Positions 1 to 11,000 of a stretch of DNA of 64,000 nt are shown here, piece after piece. A program made the position numbers and the translations under genes. The number at the start of each line of letters is the position of its first letter. The first letter of the stretch is position 1. Source of the DNA: Yamagishiella unicocca (taxonomy: Eukaryota; Chlorophyta; Chlorophyceae; Chlamydomonadales; Volvocaceae); contig BDSL01000035.1 in NCBI GenBank assembly GCA_003116995.1, forward strand, positions 826,279 through 890,278, written 5' to 3'. Below the pieces are notes generated by a model. It saw only the letters and a list, made by a program, of their open reading frames with translations, did not search any database and was not told where the DNA came from.

Positions 1-1942
1 ACAGCATCCTCTCCACCGCCAGACCGTGCAGGCCCTCCCCGGACACAACCCCATCGCGCCCGAGAGCCAGCGTCGCGCGCAGGCTGATCACATCATACGA
101 CACGCTGGCATTCCTGGGGTCGTACGGTCGTACCACGAACACGTAATCCACCCCGGGTGCCATTGACTTGAAGAAGTACCCCCCGCGCGCCGCGTCCGCA
201 GTGGTGCCGCGCACGCCGGGCGGCTGGGACACGGTTACGTTGGCGGCCAGCGACCCACGGGTCGCCGCGTCCACCACACGCGCCCGCAGGCCCATGCGCG
301 CCAGCTCCATCAGGCGCAGCATGGCGCGATGGTTGGCCTCCCACAGGTCGGGCAGGCTGGTGGCGGGCGGGTCCTTTTCCATGTGGAGCTCCAGTGTGAG
401 CTGCAGCCGCTGCAGCGAGTGATAGACCCAGTCCTGCGCAGGAGTATGGCACGAAGTGATATTCGTACGGTGCGGCAGCCGGCTTTTGAGGCGTGTCGCA
501 TCGCCATACGAGCAGCACAGGCGCCCCCAAGCCACCGCACGTCCGCAGCAAACCGCAACTTCCGTGCCGCCGCCGCCGCCGCCGCCGCCGCCGCAAACCG
601 TACCAGCCGCTTTGGCGTCGACGCACGTGTGCAGGGATGCTCTCGTCCAGCACACACAACAAACCGTTGCACAACGTCTTACTCTCACCTACCGGCTTCA
701 CAGGTTTCCTCTCTACTCCCCCTCCTCCGGCCTCCAACCAGCTTACACAGGTCGCCTACTGGGCTATCGGTTGCTTCGTTTCCTGTCCCCGGGCCGCACC
801 TGCATCGAGCCCAGCACCGGGTACCAGGTGGCCCCCTGCACGGTGCCGTTGACGAAGGGCGGGACGCGGTCGGCAGCCATGACCGGGTTGGATGCGGAGT
901 AGGCGGCAGCCAGCAGCGCGGGCAGGGGCTCCTCGCCGGTGGGGCAGGAGTGGAGCTCGCCCTGCAGAGGCCGAGGAGGGGACGGAGGGGTTGCAAAGGA
1001 AGGCGATGGCGTCTTGGGTGGGTTCTGGTTTCGGAGCTTGGCGGGGGATTTGAGGTCAGACAATGCGGGGTCTGCGGAACCTGCTGGGTTGGAAGCTGGG
1101 TCGAAAACAGTCCGCAACAAAACCCTTTGCCACCCCGAAGGCCGCCAAATCCCAACTTCCAAGCCATGCGCCGTACGGCACGGCGCGCGTCAGCACGGCT
1201 TTGTCGTACCAGGCTGTCGCACGCGTCCAGCGGGTAGTTGGCCACCACGGCGCCGCCGTGCAAGTTGGCCGACAGGTCGGGGGGATGGTACGACAGGTGG
1301 GACGAAACCGCCACCGCCTCCGGCTGGAGGCTGAAGTTCCCCATCTGCCGAAGCGCGGCGGTAAGGAGGTGGGAGTCGGAGAGCGGAGTAAGTGTGTGGG
1401 GGGGGCCAGAAGGGCGGGGAAGAGCTGCGGGCTGGGGAAGGGGACTAGGGGAGAGAGACCGACCCACGGGTCCACAGAGGACGACGAGGTCTGATGCACC
1501 CCACCGCCTGCTGAGGACCGGCCCAGCATCCTCGCGTGAGCCCCCTCATGGCTGCCATGCTTCCTCCAGTCTCCCGAGGAAGGGACGCTCAAGCACCTGA
1601 CCATCTAGGCTGCCTCACCTCATGCCACCATCATCCCCTCTGCTTCCCCTCCCGTACGGCCACACCCATTCAGGCCCACCTCCTCCCTTCACACCGCCTC
1701 CTCCCCCATCACCCTGTCCCTACCCCCGGCGTCTACACCCCCCCCCGTCCGCGCACGCGTCCCGCTGTCCGAAGGCTACGCACCCGCTACATATCCCCAA
1801 TCGCGTTACCGGTTCTACTATTGTAACCCCCCGTCCTACCAGAGCCCATCCGGCAGCTGCGGGGTACCGCGGGCCGCCTTGGCGATCCTCACTCAGAGCG
1901 CGACTGCGGGGGGGCTTGGCTGCTCCCAGCGGTGGTGGCGGC

Positions 1943-1977
<35 letters not shown>

Positions 1978-3907
1978 AGGAGGAGGACAGGCATCGCAAG
2001 CAGTTGCGAGGGTAAGTGCGGGGAAGGAAAAAGAGAAGACAGAGGGCTCCAATGAGCGGGATTGAGGGGGCCAGGCAGGGCGGTGAGCCCTCTGGGGGGA
2101 GTGTTGCGTACAGTGGCGCAGCTCCCCCCTCCCCGGTGACACAGCGCAGACATGCGCTCCGACCTCCCATGCACACCGACACCGAGCCTCACCGTAGGGA
2201 AAGGCCTCCGTCCAGAAGTTCCGGTTAAGGTCCACGTTGCGAGAGTTGCAGCGTCGGTGGCGTGCAAAGCTTCAGTCATAGGGGGGTTGGAGCCGGAGTG
2301 GGCAATGTGGACGGCGGGCGGGGAGTGGGAGGAGTGGTCTGGCGTTGACGCGCGGCTCTCCCTAGCCCCAAGGCCCTCTGCCCCGTGCCCTCGCTCCGCA
2401 CCTCTCCCTCCCGTGTCAGCGCCCCATCAGCGCCACCCACCCCCAGCCGCCAGACCTACCCGTCGGGGTTCATCGTGGGTATGATTCGCACCACGGTAGT
2501 CGCCTGCATCTCCCGCCACCGGGGGTCAGCCGCCGCTAGCTCGCCGCCGCACATGCCCGCAGCCAGCCGCAGCAGCAGCTCGCGGTTGGCGGTCTCGTCG
2601 CCGTGCATGTTGCCTATCCACTAGGGGGCCCGAGAAGGGGGTTGTCAGGACGAGGAGGGGTATGAGACAAACACACCCTAGGATAACACGGGGGTGTTAC
2701 CGTGTGCAGTGAGGCGCCGGGAGGTCGGCAGTGACTGGCAGTGACTGGCAGTGACTGGCGGAGAGTGCGGAGAGTGCGGGGACAGCGCGACGGGCAAATG
2801 TGCTGTGCCGTTGTCGTGGTGGTTGTGGTGGTTGTGGTGGTTGTGGTGGTTGTGGTGGTGACGATGATGGTGGTGGCCTTGAGGTTGATGCTCGGAAGCG
2901 GTGCCGGGTGGGTATGGGAGGGCGGCAGGGCGCAATGGGAGGAGATGCCGTGGAAGTACCGTTGCACCTTCACACGAGTGGTGGTACGGCAGCAACGGTG
3001 GTTCCGGGTCCGGATCCGCGTGGGGAGGGAGGGGAGGAGGGTTGCCCCCCGGCGACCCACCGCGAAAGTGGGTTTGGGTAGGCCCAGGGCGCTGCTGGCG
3101 CCGCCGTCAGTCTCCGCCACCACCGCCACGAGCCGCCGTCCCTCAATGCTGCGAGGCCGCGGGGAGGGGAGGGGAGGGCGCGTCGTCGCAAGACGGAGGG
3201 GCAGGCAAGCAGGGAATCGGGGGTGGGTGGGTCAGGAGTCCTGGATGAGCGGCGGGCCGGCTGAGGTCCTGGTTGCCCCTCCCTCGCCTTGCAGGGGCCT
3301 GGCCCAACGTTTTCCTACGGTACTCGGTTTTTCTGACAGTGCCGATCCACGGGTTTTCCTCGCGTTCCCTTACCTGGCCGGAGTCAGCCACTCCAGGCGG
3401 CAGGCCCCCCCGCTGCCATTGACCAGCCCCGATAGAAACTCCAGCATCACATCGTGGCTGTGGTATGTGCTCCAAGACCAAGGCTGCGAAGAGGTGGCGG
3501 GCTCGCTGTCGCCGCTGGCCCCAGCCCCGAGCCCGGCCCCAGCCTCGAACTCGGTTGGGGTCGGCGAGGACAGCGGCAGGAAGCCGCCGCCGTCCGCCGC
3601 GCCCGAGCTGTTCCCAAGCGGAAAAACTGCATTGCGTTCGGATTCCAGCAAAAGTGGGTGAGTGCAGTGCGGTAAAGCGTTGGTGCGCGGCGGCGAGTGG
3701 CCGAGGCGTTGCCGGGCCCACCGACCCAAGCGTCAAAATCGCGCGGCGGCTCGCACCCGAGGGGAAGTCGGCGTCCAGCCGCGGCGCGCGCCCCGCTGCG
3801 GTCACTTGCGCTGGCTCATCCGCTGCCGAGTAGCTGAGGGCAGCCAGCATCCCAATGCAGAGGCGCAACGCCCACCGCCGTCGCCGGCCAGCCTCCTCAC
3901 GCAACAT
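1..3907 (-). CDS. Secreted M14B metallocarboxypeptidase (carboxypeptidase D/E/N-like), 3' truncated by window edge
   Basis: Zinc exopeptidase removing C-terminal residues from peptides, probably secretory or extracellular. The first exon (3757-3907) starts with a basic N-terminus and a hydrophobic stretch that look like a signal peptide. Further exons fitted by splice sites and phase are 3374-3626, 3061-3148, 2460-2620, 2193-2269, 1210-1344, 800-961 and 433 to the edge. They carry the family motifs in order: YHSHDVMLEFL, SIEGRRL, the zinc motif HGDE in GNMHGDE, NPDG, the substrate-binding NRNF, the third zinc ligand in ANLHGGA, the GATWY and SMQ blocks, and the catalytic Glu in LTLELHMEK. After this comes a transthyretin-like beta domain typical of the regulatory M14B subfamily. 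The join between 2193 and 1344 is unresolved: an exon of suitable phase is missing, possibly inside the Pro-coding GGT/GGC repeat near 1930-1990. All active-site residues visible are intact. The end of the gene lies left of the window. Confidence 0.88.
1928..1985. repeat. GGT/GGC trinucleotide repeat
   Basis: An imperfect GGT/GGC/GGA run of roughly 58 bases. On the minus strand it reads as polyproline codons and lies between the NRNF exon and the ANLHGGA exon of the carboxypeptidase gene. It may be a coding insertion or the pyrimidine-rich tract of an intron; the splice pattern here could not be resolved. Confidence 0.7.
2734..2880. repeat. Short tandem repeats in a carboxypeptidase intron
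   Basis: Three copies of a 10-bp unit (CAGTGACTGG) are followed by a TGGTGGTTG-type run at about 2816-2875. Both are in the intron between 2621 and 3060 of the minus-strand carboxypeptidase gene. No function is implied. Confidence 0.7.
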
Positions 3908-5161
3908 TTGGCCAGGCAGCGCGAGCGCGTCGCACTCAATGATGCGTCGTTGGCTACCAACGGAGTGAAAGAGATTTCAGTTTCCAAGGTGTGAAAGAGG
4001 AATGGAGTGACAAGCCGCGCACTTTGGAAAAGCCGTTGTTCGCTGCCTACGAGCGATACGACAAGCGGCCGCAGCAGCGGGAGGGCCTCTCAGCCGCTCA
4101 CTGCACCGCCTTTATTGACTATTGTCGCTGATGCACTCTTTAATCATCGATGATATTGGGCAGGAACGGGTGCGTTTCCCGCAGTCCAAGACGACACGGA
4201 ATTTACGAGACCCAGATTACATGCAAGGGGGGAACGGGTAAATAACACCCCGGCGGTATCAGCCAGGTGAAGCTGTCAACCCGACAATACAAAAAGTGAT
4301 TCACGACGATTTGGTGACGTTTTATTCGCACACGACTATATCTTCAGCGTCCTGATTCGGTCCGCAGTAGCCCAAGACTCGATGGACCGGCCGATTGCGC
4401 CGGTGTGCCAGCATACCCAGGTATAACAGGTATTCAACAAACTGTACCCCTCCTCCATCGATACACAGTTCCAGTCACCTGCCGTCGGCATCTTTGCACA
4501 ACGAAACCTGCATCCAGCACTTGCGTCCAGCCCCCAAACTCCCAACCACGCAGTCGCGGGGAAACCTACCTAAAACAATAGCAACACAATACATATGGGC
4601 GAATGACGCACAGATCATTCTGTAGGGCCCTCACACAACAGTTCATTGAATGGTGCATGGCAGATACCGTTACCCTCCGAGACACGCGGCTCTCCAACCC
4701 AGCCGGTGCGGGTGAGTCTTGATACCTCTCGAGAGGGCAATAAGGATGCCCTCTAAGAACCGGAACGATAAAACTAAACAGCAGCATAGGGCCACTTGTG
4801 GGAATCTCGGGCGCCAGGCTGTCAGCGCATGTGCACCCTAGGCGCCGCAGGATTCCACACCTTATATGAGTGGCAACGACCGTTGTTCCTTAACACACAA
4901 ACTGCACATCATCTGAAAAGTCTCAAAAATGGCGCCAGGTCTCGACATGGCTTGCCACCACTGCCCTTGCATCATACGCGGCATAGAACGATGCGGATGA
5001 TAGGTCAAGAGGCAGGAGCAGTCGTTCAACTGCGCCGCCAAGTATTTCCGACGAACGCATTTTTATCGCCATCTCTGCTGTGCCTGCTATACTCTCCCCG
5101 ACGTGCTCATAGGAGAGCCGCTGAGAAAGGTATGAGGCTCGACGGGTTATGTGCGTTGCGA
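3908..5161. other. Intergenic stretch without a recognisable gene
   Basis: This should hold the upstream region of the carboxypeptidase and the 3' flank of the minus-strand fragment that ends at 5162. No open frame here shows splice-supported continuity, codon bias or a known domain. Confidence 0.5.
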
Positions 5162-6066
5162 TCACAGCATGGAGCTCTGGAGGCCCAACGTGTTGACCCC
5201 CCATTGCGTCACGGCGACGTCCTCGCTGCTGCCGCCGTTATGGCCGAAAAAGTGCTCGTCCTGCATGTCCGACGATGGCGACAGCGCGCACGACGCTGCC
5301 AGGTGGGCCATCAACTCCGCCTGGGCGGCTTGCTGCTCGTGGCGGCGAATAGAGCACTTGGCGCTGCCAGAGCGCAGGTTGTTGGCAGCCCGCTGGTACC
5401 TGGAAAAAAACAGGTATGCAACATGGTTGAGGTAACAGTGCAGGGGCGTTTCCTCCGCAATACTGGTCCAGGGGCAAAGGCTGCAAGTCTACAGTGCGAG
5501 GGTGCGAGGTTACCCTGCGCTGCGACGAGCATCAAGCTCCGCCGTTATGCCCCAAAAATAACCCCGCATCAGTGGCTGCTGGTCTGGACTCACGACCTAG
5601 GCTAGAAATATGTTATCTGAAACAACTTTAAACAGAACTCGGGCCACCTAAACTACAGTAGGCGAGTTGGAGGTCACCCGACGAACTTACCGAACTTCGG
5701 CACGCGAAGGATGATGCTTGCGGCCCAGAAGCTGAGGGCATGTCTGGGTGCAGAAGTGCACATGACTTGGTGAAGGCGAGGTGCTGCCGAAAGCGAAGCT
5801 GCTCAGCGGTGCCCACACGTTCCGCTGCACAGGAATGGAAGGGTTCAGAGGTGCACGTAAGCAAGGCAAAGACACTGTCACGTTATGCAAAGATGTTCGC
5901 GCAACAGACGTAACTCTGCTATCAGCTACAACACTCACGTTAACGAAAGCAGCTCCAGCACCGGCAGTGCGAACAGCTGACGTGACCGACCAGGTTGCCA
6001 GTCGTAGGGTGCCGTCTGCTGCACGCCCCAGAGAATCCAGTCCAACGCTACCCAGTTGCGTGCCAA
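5162..6066 (-). CDS. Uncharacterised protein, last two exons (5' part unresolved)
   Basis: Not a family I recognise. The last exon is 5162-5399, ending in TGA at 5162-5164. Its acceptor has an unusually strong tract (seven T, then CCAG). The preceding candidate exon, 5691-6066, has a strong donor (GTAAGT), a 376-nt open frame and an acceptor ATTCCAG. Overhangs match exactly (CG plus G giving an Arg codon). The encoded C-terminus is Gln/Ala/Arg-rich, with YQRAANNL and RRHEQQAAQAEL, then an acidic MQDEHFF segment. Upstream of it is a short Cys/His stretch (HFCTQTC...LGRKHH). The 5' end could not be placed; a short exon near 6210-6250 with donor GTGCGT is possible. The retrotransposon begins about 500 bp upstream. 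Confidence 0.38.
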
Positions 6067-6578
6067 CTGGAATGGCCAGAGACAGAGCTCTGCAGAAAAG
6101 AACAGCTCAACGGTTCAGCTCTTGCTCAAAGTGAAAAGCAGGAAGCACCACAACACCGGCCGCCACGTGGTAGCGCAAGCCACAATGGGTCTCAAGCACA
6201 CAAAATCGACGCACCTGCGCAGGCCTTCCTCTCGCGAGACCGTGAAGGTGTCCATCGTGAGGAGTCGGAAACGTCTATGCCCCTTTCACAGATTGTTGTA
6301 GAAAATAATCAAACCCAGAATCGGGCCGAGCATTACAGTATGATGCTTAACAGAGATTGGAGGGAATACCTTTCCATGGGCGCTATCAGCCCTAAAGTTG
6401 CGGACCATTCGACAGCAGTACGGCAAAGATGGCACGTCACCATATGCATCAGGCTGCACGACAAAGCTCATCGCCGTCTAATTTGTGCTGCTAGGTCATG
6501 TACAATACATGTTGCTGGCCTCGGTCGTTCCGGGGTCGACCGTCCGGCTCATTTCTGGCCACAGCATGTTGCAGCCGT
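6067..6578. other. Flank between the 5162-6066 fragment and the retrotransposon
   Basis: May contain the first exon or promoter of the minus-strand fragment. Before the insertion it was contiguous with the 3' flank of DNAAF6 now at 13008-13149. Nothing else is recognisable. Confidence 0.4.
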
Positions 6579-6583
6579 CATTC

Positions 6584-6765
6584 TGTAACGTGCAAGGGCC
6601 CGTTACATACATGACTATGGATGCTTATGGGGTTAAGGCAGGCAACGGCCTGTTACGCTTATGCCCGCGATGATGTCATCCGTACAGCGGATGTCCCTTA
6701 AGGTTTGGGGCTTGCCCGCGAACCGGTGTCTTTAGACGCCACCAAAAGTGGACATGTACGTTGCA
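6584..6765 (+). repeat. 5' long terminal repeat (182 bp)
   Basis: Starts TGTAACGTGC and ends TACGTTGCA. It appears base-for-base identical to 12821-13002. At 182 bp it is short for an LTR. It contains TGTAA, the green-algal polyadenylation signal, at its very start. Confidence 0.96.
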
Positions 6766-6767
6766 GC

Positions 6768-6780
6768 TGGTATCGAGACG
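6768..6780 (+). promoter_or_regulatory. Primer-binding site
   Basis: TGGTATCGAGAC begins two bases after the 5' LTR. It resembles the usual TGGTATCAGAGC complement of the initiator methionine tRNA 3' end, identical in its first seven bases and diverging after. Placement is as expected for minus-strand priming. Confidence 0.65.
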
Positions 6781-6892
6781 ATTTTCCTGATCTCTGGGCT
6801 TTGTTGAGGACCCCACTGCTTGAGACATTGTAGTCTCCTCCTAGTCGAGGGTTCGTTTTCACCTAGGTTGCCGATTCTAGTGAATCGCTAAG

Positions 6893-8062
6893 ATGTCGGA
6901 CAATGTAGCAGAGCAGCTTGCGGCGACTGCTGAGGATCTCGGCGACTTGGATCTTATTGATGAGGACCCGCCTGCAGCTGGGCAGCAACAAGGTCCCGGT
7001 CCAAGCGCGGCCAAGGGGCCCAGTGCCGACGCAGGTGCTGCTGGGCGCACGGGGCGTGAGTCTGCGCGCGACGGCGATGACGTTGTCATGCGCGAGGCTC
7101 CCGAGAACCGCGCAGGCCCGTCAAGTCGATCAAGGTTGCCGGATGCGCCAGCACAGGATAAGCGTCGCCTCATGAATGCAGAGGGCGCGCGCAAGGCTGG
7201 GCTTCCGACACGTTCGTATATCGACTTTACGTTAGATGAGCTGGACGATGTGCTGACTGTCGGTGGATATGCCACCAATGAGACGGTAGCAACTCGCTGG
7301 CTTTTCCTACAGTTTTCCCCGCCACAGACTGTTATTGATTTGAGGGAGGCGGTTGCGGCGCTGGACCCACCGGTCATTCCCAACATGTCGTGGCTCAAGG
7401 ATTGGTTCAAGGCTTATATTACGACGGCCGAGGGTGCATCGGTCTATAACGGCATCCGCCGGCTCAAGTCGGCGAAGCCGTTCCGGACAGTGGACGAGGC
7501 GGTTCAGTTGGTCACTGACTTGAAGCGCGAGCTTCCGGCCAAGACACCTGACGCTCTTTTCGTCTATCTGCTCGTGGACCTTGCGCCGGACGCTTTGAAG
7601 GACCGCTTCATGTACGACCGCTCCACGGACAAGAAGGAGTGGACGGACCTGAAGGCGTTCCTAGCACACCTCAAGAACTTCGCAGCAGAGGTGAAGACGC
7701 TCGCTGCGGGAGGGGCGAAGGGTGGTGCATCGGGATCGGGTGCTAGTGGCTCCGGTTCGGGACGCTCTGTTTCTGTCGGTCGTGAACGGCCCTCTGGTGG
7801 GAGCTTGCAACACCCCGCCAAGAAGCCGAAAGGGTCAGGCATGCCAGAGCGTATCCCCCTCAGTGCACGATTTCGTCGTCCTACGGCCGCCGCCAAGACC
7901 ATTTGGATTAAGGGGCGTACCGGGGCCGAGATCGAGGCCTTGAAGGAGCGTAAGCTGTGCCTGCTTTGCGAGTCGGATCGGCATTTTGCGCAAGACTGCT
8001 CGCAGGCTGATGGCAAGTTTGCGCGCGGAGAGTTCTTTTTCTACGAGCGTCAGAAGCCCTGA
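6893..8062 (+). CDS. Retrotransposon Gag with CCHC zinc knuckle
   Basis: A 389-residue structural protein that would form the virus-like particle and bind element RNA. The ATG at 6893 lies 127 bases after the LTR. The N-terminal 100 residues are acidic and Ala/Pro/Gly-rich. The middle, about residues 105-265, is helical with conserved Trp positions like a capsid domain. A Gly/Ser linker follows, and then the knuckle near residue 352 (C-x2-C-x4-H-x4-C, in CLLCESDRHFAQDC). It ends at TGA 8060-8062. The pol frame continues in the same register with no shift, so a Gag-Pol fusion would need readthrough of this one stop. Confidence 0.92.
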   Translation: MSDNVAEQLAATAEDLGDLDLIDEDPPAAGQQQGPGPSAAKGPSADAGAAGRTGRESARDGDDVVMREAPENRAGPSSRSRLPDAPAQDKRRLMNAEGARKAGLPTRSYIDFTLDELDDVLTVGGYATNETVATRWLFLQFSPPQTVIDLREAVAALDPPVIPNMSWLKDWFKAYITTAEGASVYNGIRRLKSAKPFRTVDEAVQLVTDLKRELPAKTPDALFVYLLVDLAPDALKDRFMYDRSTDKKEWTDLKAFLAHLKNFAAEVKTLAAGGAKGGASGSGASGSGSGRSVSVGRERPSGGSLQHPAKKPKGSGMPERIPLSARFRRPTAAAKTIWIKGRTGAEIEALKERKLCLLCESDRHFAQDCSQADGKFARGEFFFYERQKP

Positions 8063-8098
8063 CGTGAGGTGCCTTGCATGGGTTTGGACCCACCCCAC
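8060..8098 (+). promoter_or_regulatory. In-frame gag stop with a predicted downstream hairpin (possible readthrough signal)
   Basis: TGA at 8060-8062 is followed by CGT. One base later GTGAGGTG (8064-8071) can pair with CACCCCAC (8091-8098) with one mismatch, and a smaller TGGGT/ACCCA hairpin lies inside the loop. Both gag and pol are in frame 2. Known gammaretroviruses use stop readthrough with a 3' structure, though this context is not the classic one. The alternative is reinitiation at GTG 8069 or ATG 8078. Confidence 0.45.
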
Positions 8099-11000
8099 GG
8101 CGATGACGGGACTATGCCGTGTACGCGGGGCTTATGTGTTTCAAGCTCGTTTGCGGCAGCTTCTGAGGCTGTGCAAGGCGATGCTGATGTTTTGCTGCCA
8201 AAAGAGTCGGCGTCTGGACGCGTGACTTCTGGGCGCATATGTACGGAGGGAGCAAGGAATGCACCTGTTTTGACCGTTAGTTCGGATCAACCGTTGCGAG
8301 ACGAGGTTGCGACTAAGAAGGATGTACAGCGTGTACGACAAAACCTGGACTCGGCTACGACTGCTCGTGCGTTGGAGGCGCCAGCAGGGCGCACGTGTAA
8401 CGCTAAGACGAACAGTTCTATGCCAGTCGCAGCTGTTCCCGTACCGCCCGAGCATACCATTCGCAAGCCTGAGTTCCAGCAATTGCAGCGGTTAACAGGT
8501 CGGCATTTCACTTGGGACGCATGCGCATCCGATGACGGGTCCAATGCTATGTGTCCGAAGTTTAGCTCGCCTACCACTAGCTTCTTGCATGATAGTTGCG
8601 CAGGGCATCATGTTTGGATGCACCCACCACGGGCTCGCATTGAGGAGTTCCTGCGTCACTACCTGCGTTGCAAAACGTTCGCACCGGCTACCACTTCAGA
8701 CGGCTTTCTGTTGCCCAAGTGGGTTCACGCGCGGTGGCGACCGTTGCTTGTGGGCATGCAAAAGCTGCACGAGTTTCATGCAGGGTATCACTTGTTCACT
8801 GCTGCTAAGGTGAAAGGTAGTGCTCCAACACGTGTGAACGGGGTGCCGTACGGTATGGAGTTTTGGTATGACCCTCCCGTACAGCATCAGGATGCTGCTG
8901 TTTGCGCTGCCATGCCTGTTCCGTTCACTGTTTCTCCCAGCTTGGTCATGCAGTTTGCAGGAGCTGTGTGCCACAAGGAGGCGACCATTCTCATCGACAC
9001 GGGTTGCCAGCCGGCTCATCTGCTAAGCACGGGTTTTGCTCGCCGTGTAGGGTTGCACATACAACCGCCTGATGCGTCGACTGTTGTTCCCCACCTCGCT
9101 ATGGGTAATGGTCAGCATGTACCATTGACAGGATTTGCCACAGTTCATGTTCGCCTGCAAGGTTATAAGGCACGCTTGCAGTGCGCTGTGGTTGATCTTG
9201 CGCCCAATTTTGATCTTATCCTTGGGGATCCTTGGGTGCAGGCTACGGGTGCTGTGCTTGACTTGTACCATCGTGTCGCTCGCCTTACGCGCTTGCCGCG
9301 ACGGCCTGTGTTGCGTAATGGTCCTTTTGAGCCTGTGCCGCAGCCTCCACCAACCCCTTATGATCCTGCTCAATGTTCGCTGATTCAGGCGTATGAAGAC
9401 GGCGATGTGGCTTTCCTTTGCATGGTTACCGAGGTCTCAGCTCTGGAGGTGCCTTCGGAACCGGGGGGAGGCGAGGCGCCGCCGCCTGTCATTGAAACCG
9501 CATTCGCACGTAAGGTACGTGAAGCCGTGCGCGGCGATACGCCTGCGGATCTGCGGTTAAGGGCCTTGTTGCTGGAAAAGGAACACCTATTTCCGGATCA
9601 GTTGCCCGCAAAGTTACCACCCGATAGGGGCCTGCCTTCAGTTGTACCGTTAGAACCGGGTGCTCGTCCTCCGGCACAGCGTATGTTTCGATATTCGCTG
9701 CCCGAACAAGAGGAGATGCAACGGCAAATTACGGACCTGTTGGCAAAAGGCTTTATCGAACCGTCATGTTCGCCGTTCGGTGCTCCGGTCCTATTCGTTA
9801 AAAAGAAGGACGGTACGCTTCGGATGTGCGTTGATTACCGTGCTGTCAATAACGTTATGATTAAAAACCGTTACCCGTTACCACGGATAGACGATTTACT
9901 CGATCGACTGCGCGGAGCGAAAGTGTTTAGTTCCCTCGACCTGACACAGGGGTACCACCAGATTCGGTTACCGCCTAGTGATATCGAGCGAACTGCGTTT
10001 CGTACTCCTTTCGGGCATTATCAGTACAAAGTTATGCCGTTTGGGTTAACGAACGCACCAGCTGTCTTCCAGTCTGCGATGAATGCGGCTTTGCAAGGCT
10101 TGCCGTACGTCGTCGTATATTTGGATGACATCTTGATTTTCTCGCACTCCGCTGAGGAACACGTGGAACATTTACGCACGGTCCTGGAGCGATTAGAGCA
10201 GCATCAGTTTTACTGCAAGCTGCCTAAGTGCGAATTCTTTAAGCCTTCGGTTACCTTCTTGGGACACATCGTGTCGGCCGACGGGGTACGGCCTGACCCA
10301 CGGAAGACCGCTATCGTTCAGGAGTGGTCTGTCCCCACGAACGTATCCGAATTACGTGCCTTCCTAGGTCTCGCTAACTACTTTAGGAAGTTCATACGGG
10401 CGTATGCGGCGATGGCTGCACCGCTGACGAACCTCCTTTCGCCGAAAGTTAGGTGGGACTGGACGGAAACATGTGACGAGGCTTTCCGACGGATTAAGGA
10501 AGCTCTCACAACGGCACCTGTGCTAGCGCTGCCAAATCCGCGCGAGCCTTTTGAGGTCATTGCGGATGCCAGTGATTTTGCGCTAGGTGCAATTCTGCTC
10601 CAACATGGCAGGCCTGTGGCTTTTGAAAGTCGAAAGCTAATTCCTGCGGAGCGCAACTATGTGACCACAGAGCGGGAGCTGCTCGCTGTTGTGCACGCTC
10701 TCAAATTGTGGCGATGTTATCTTGAAGGTGTCAAGTTCACGGTCGTTACGGACCACGAACCCAACACTGCCATGCGCCGGAAAAATCTTCTCTCTCGACG
10801 ACAGGCGCGGTGGTCGGAGTTTCTGGAGTCCTTTGATTTCGACTGGCAGTATCGCGCGGGACGCTGTAACCCAGCGGATCCGTTGTCTCGTCTTCCGGGA
10901 CACGTCGAAGTCCAAGTGGCAACAGTAATGACGATTAGTGCTCGGCGGTTGGGGGAATTGACCTCCTTCCCGGGTGCCGCCGCAGAGCTCTCCAGCTCTT

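Noticed and set aside
329..1237. 302-codon plus-strand open frame
   Set aside because: It lies antisense to the carboxypeptidase exons with conserved motifs; it is a GC-rich shadow frame.
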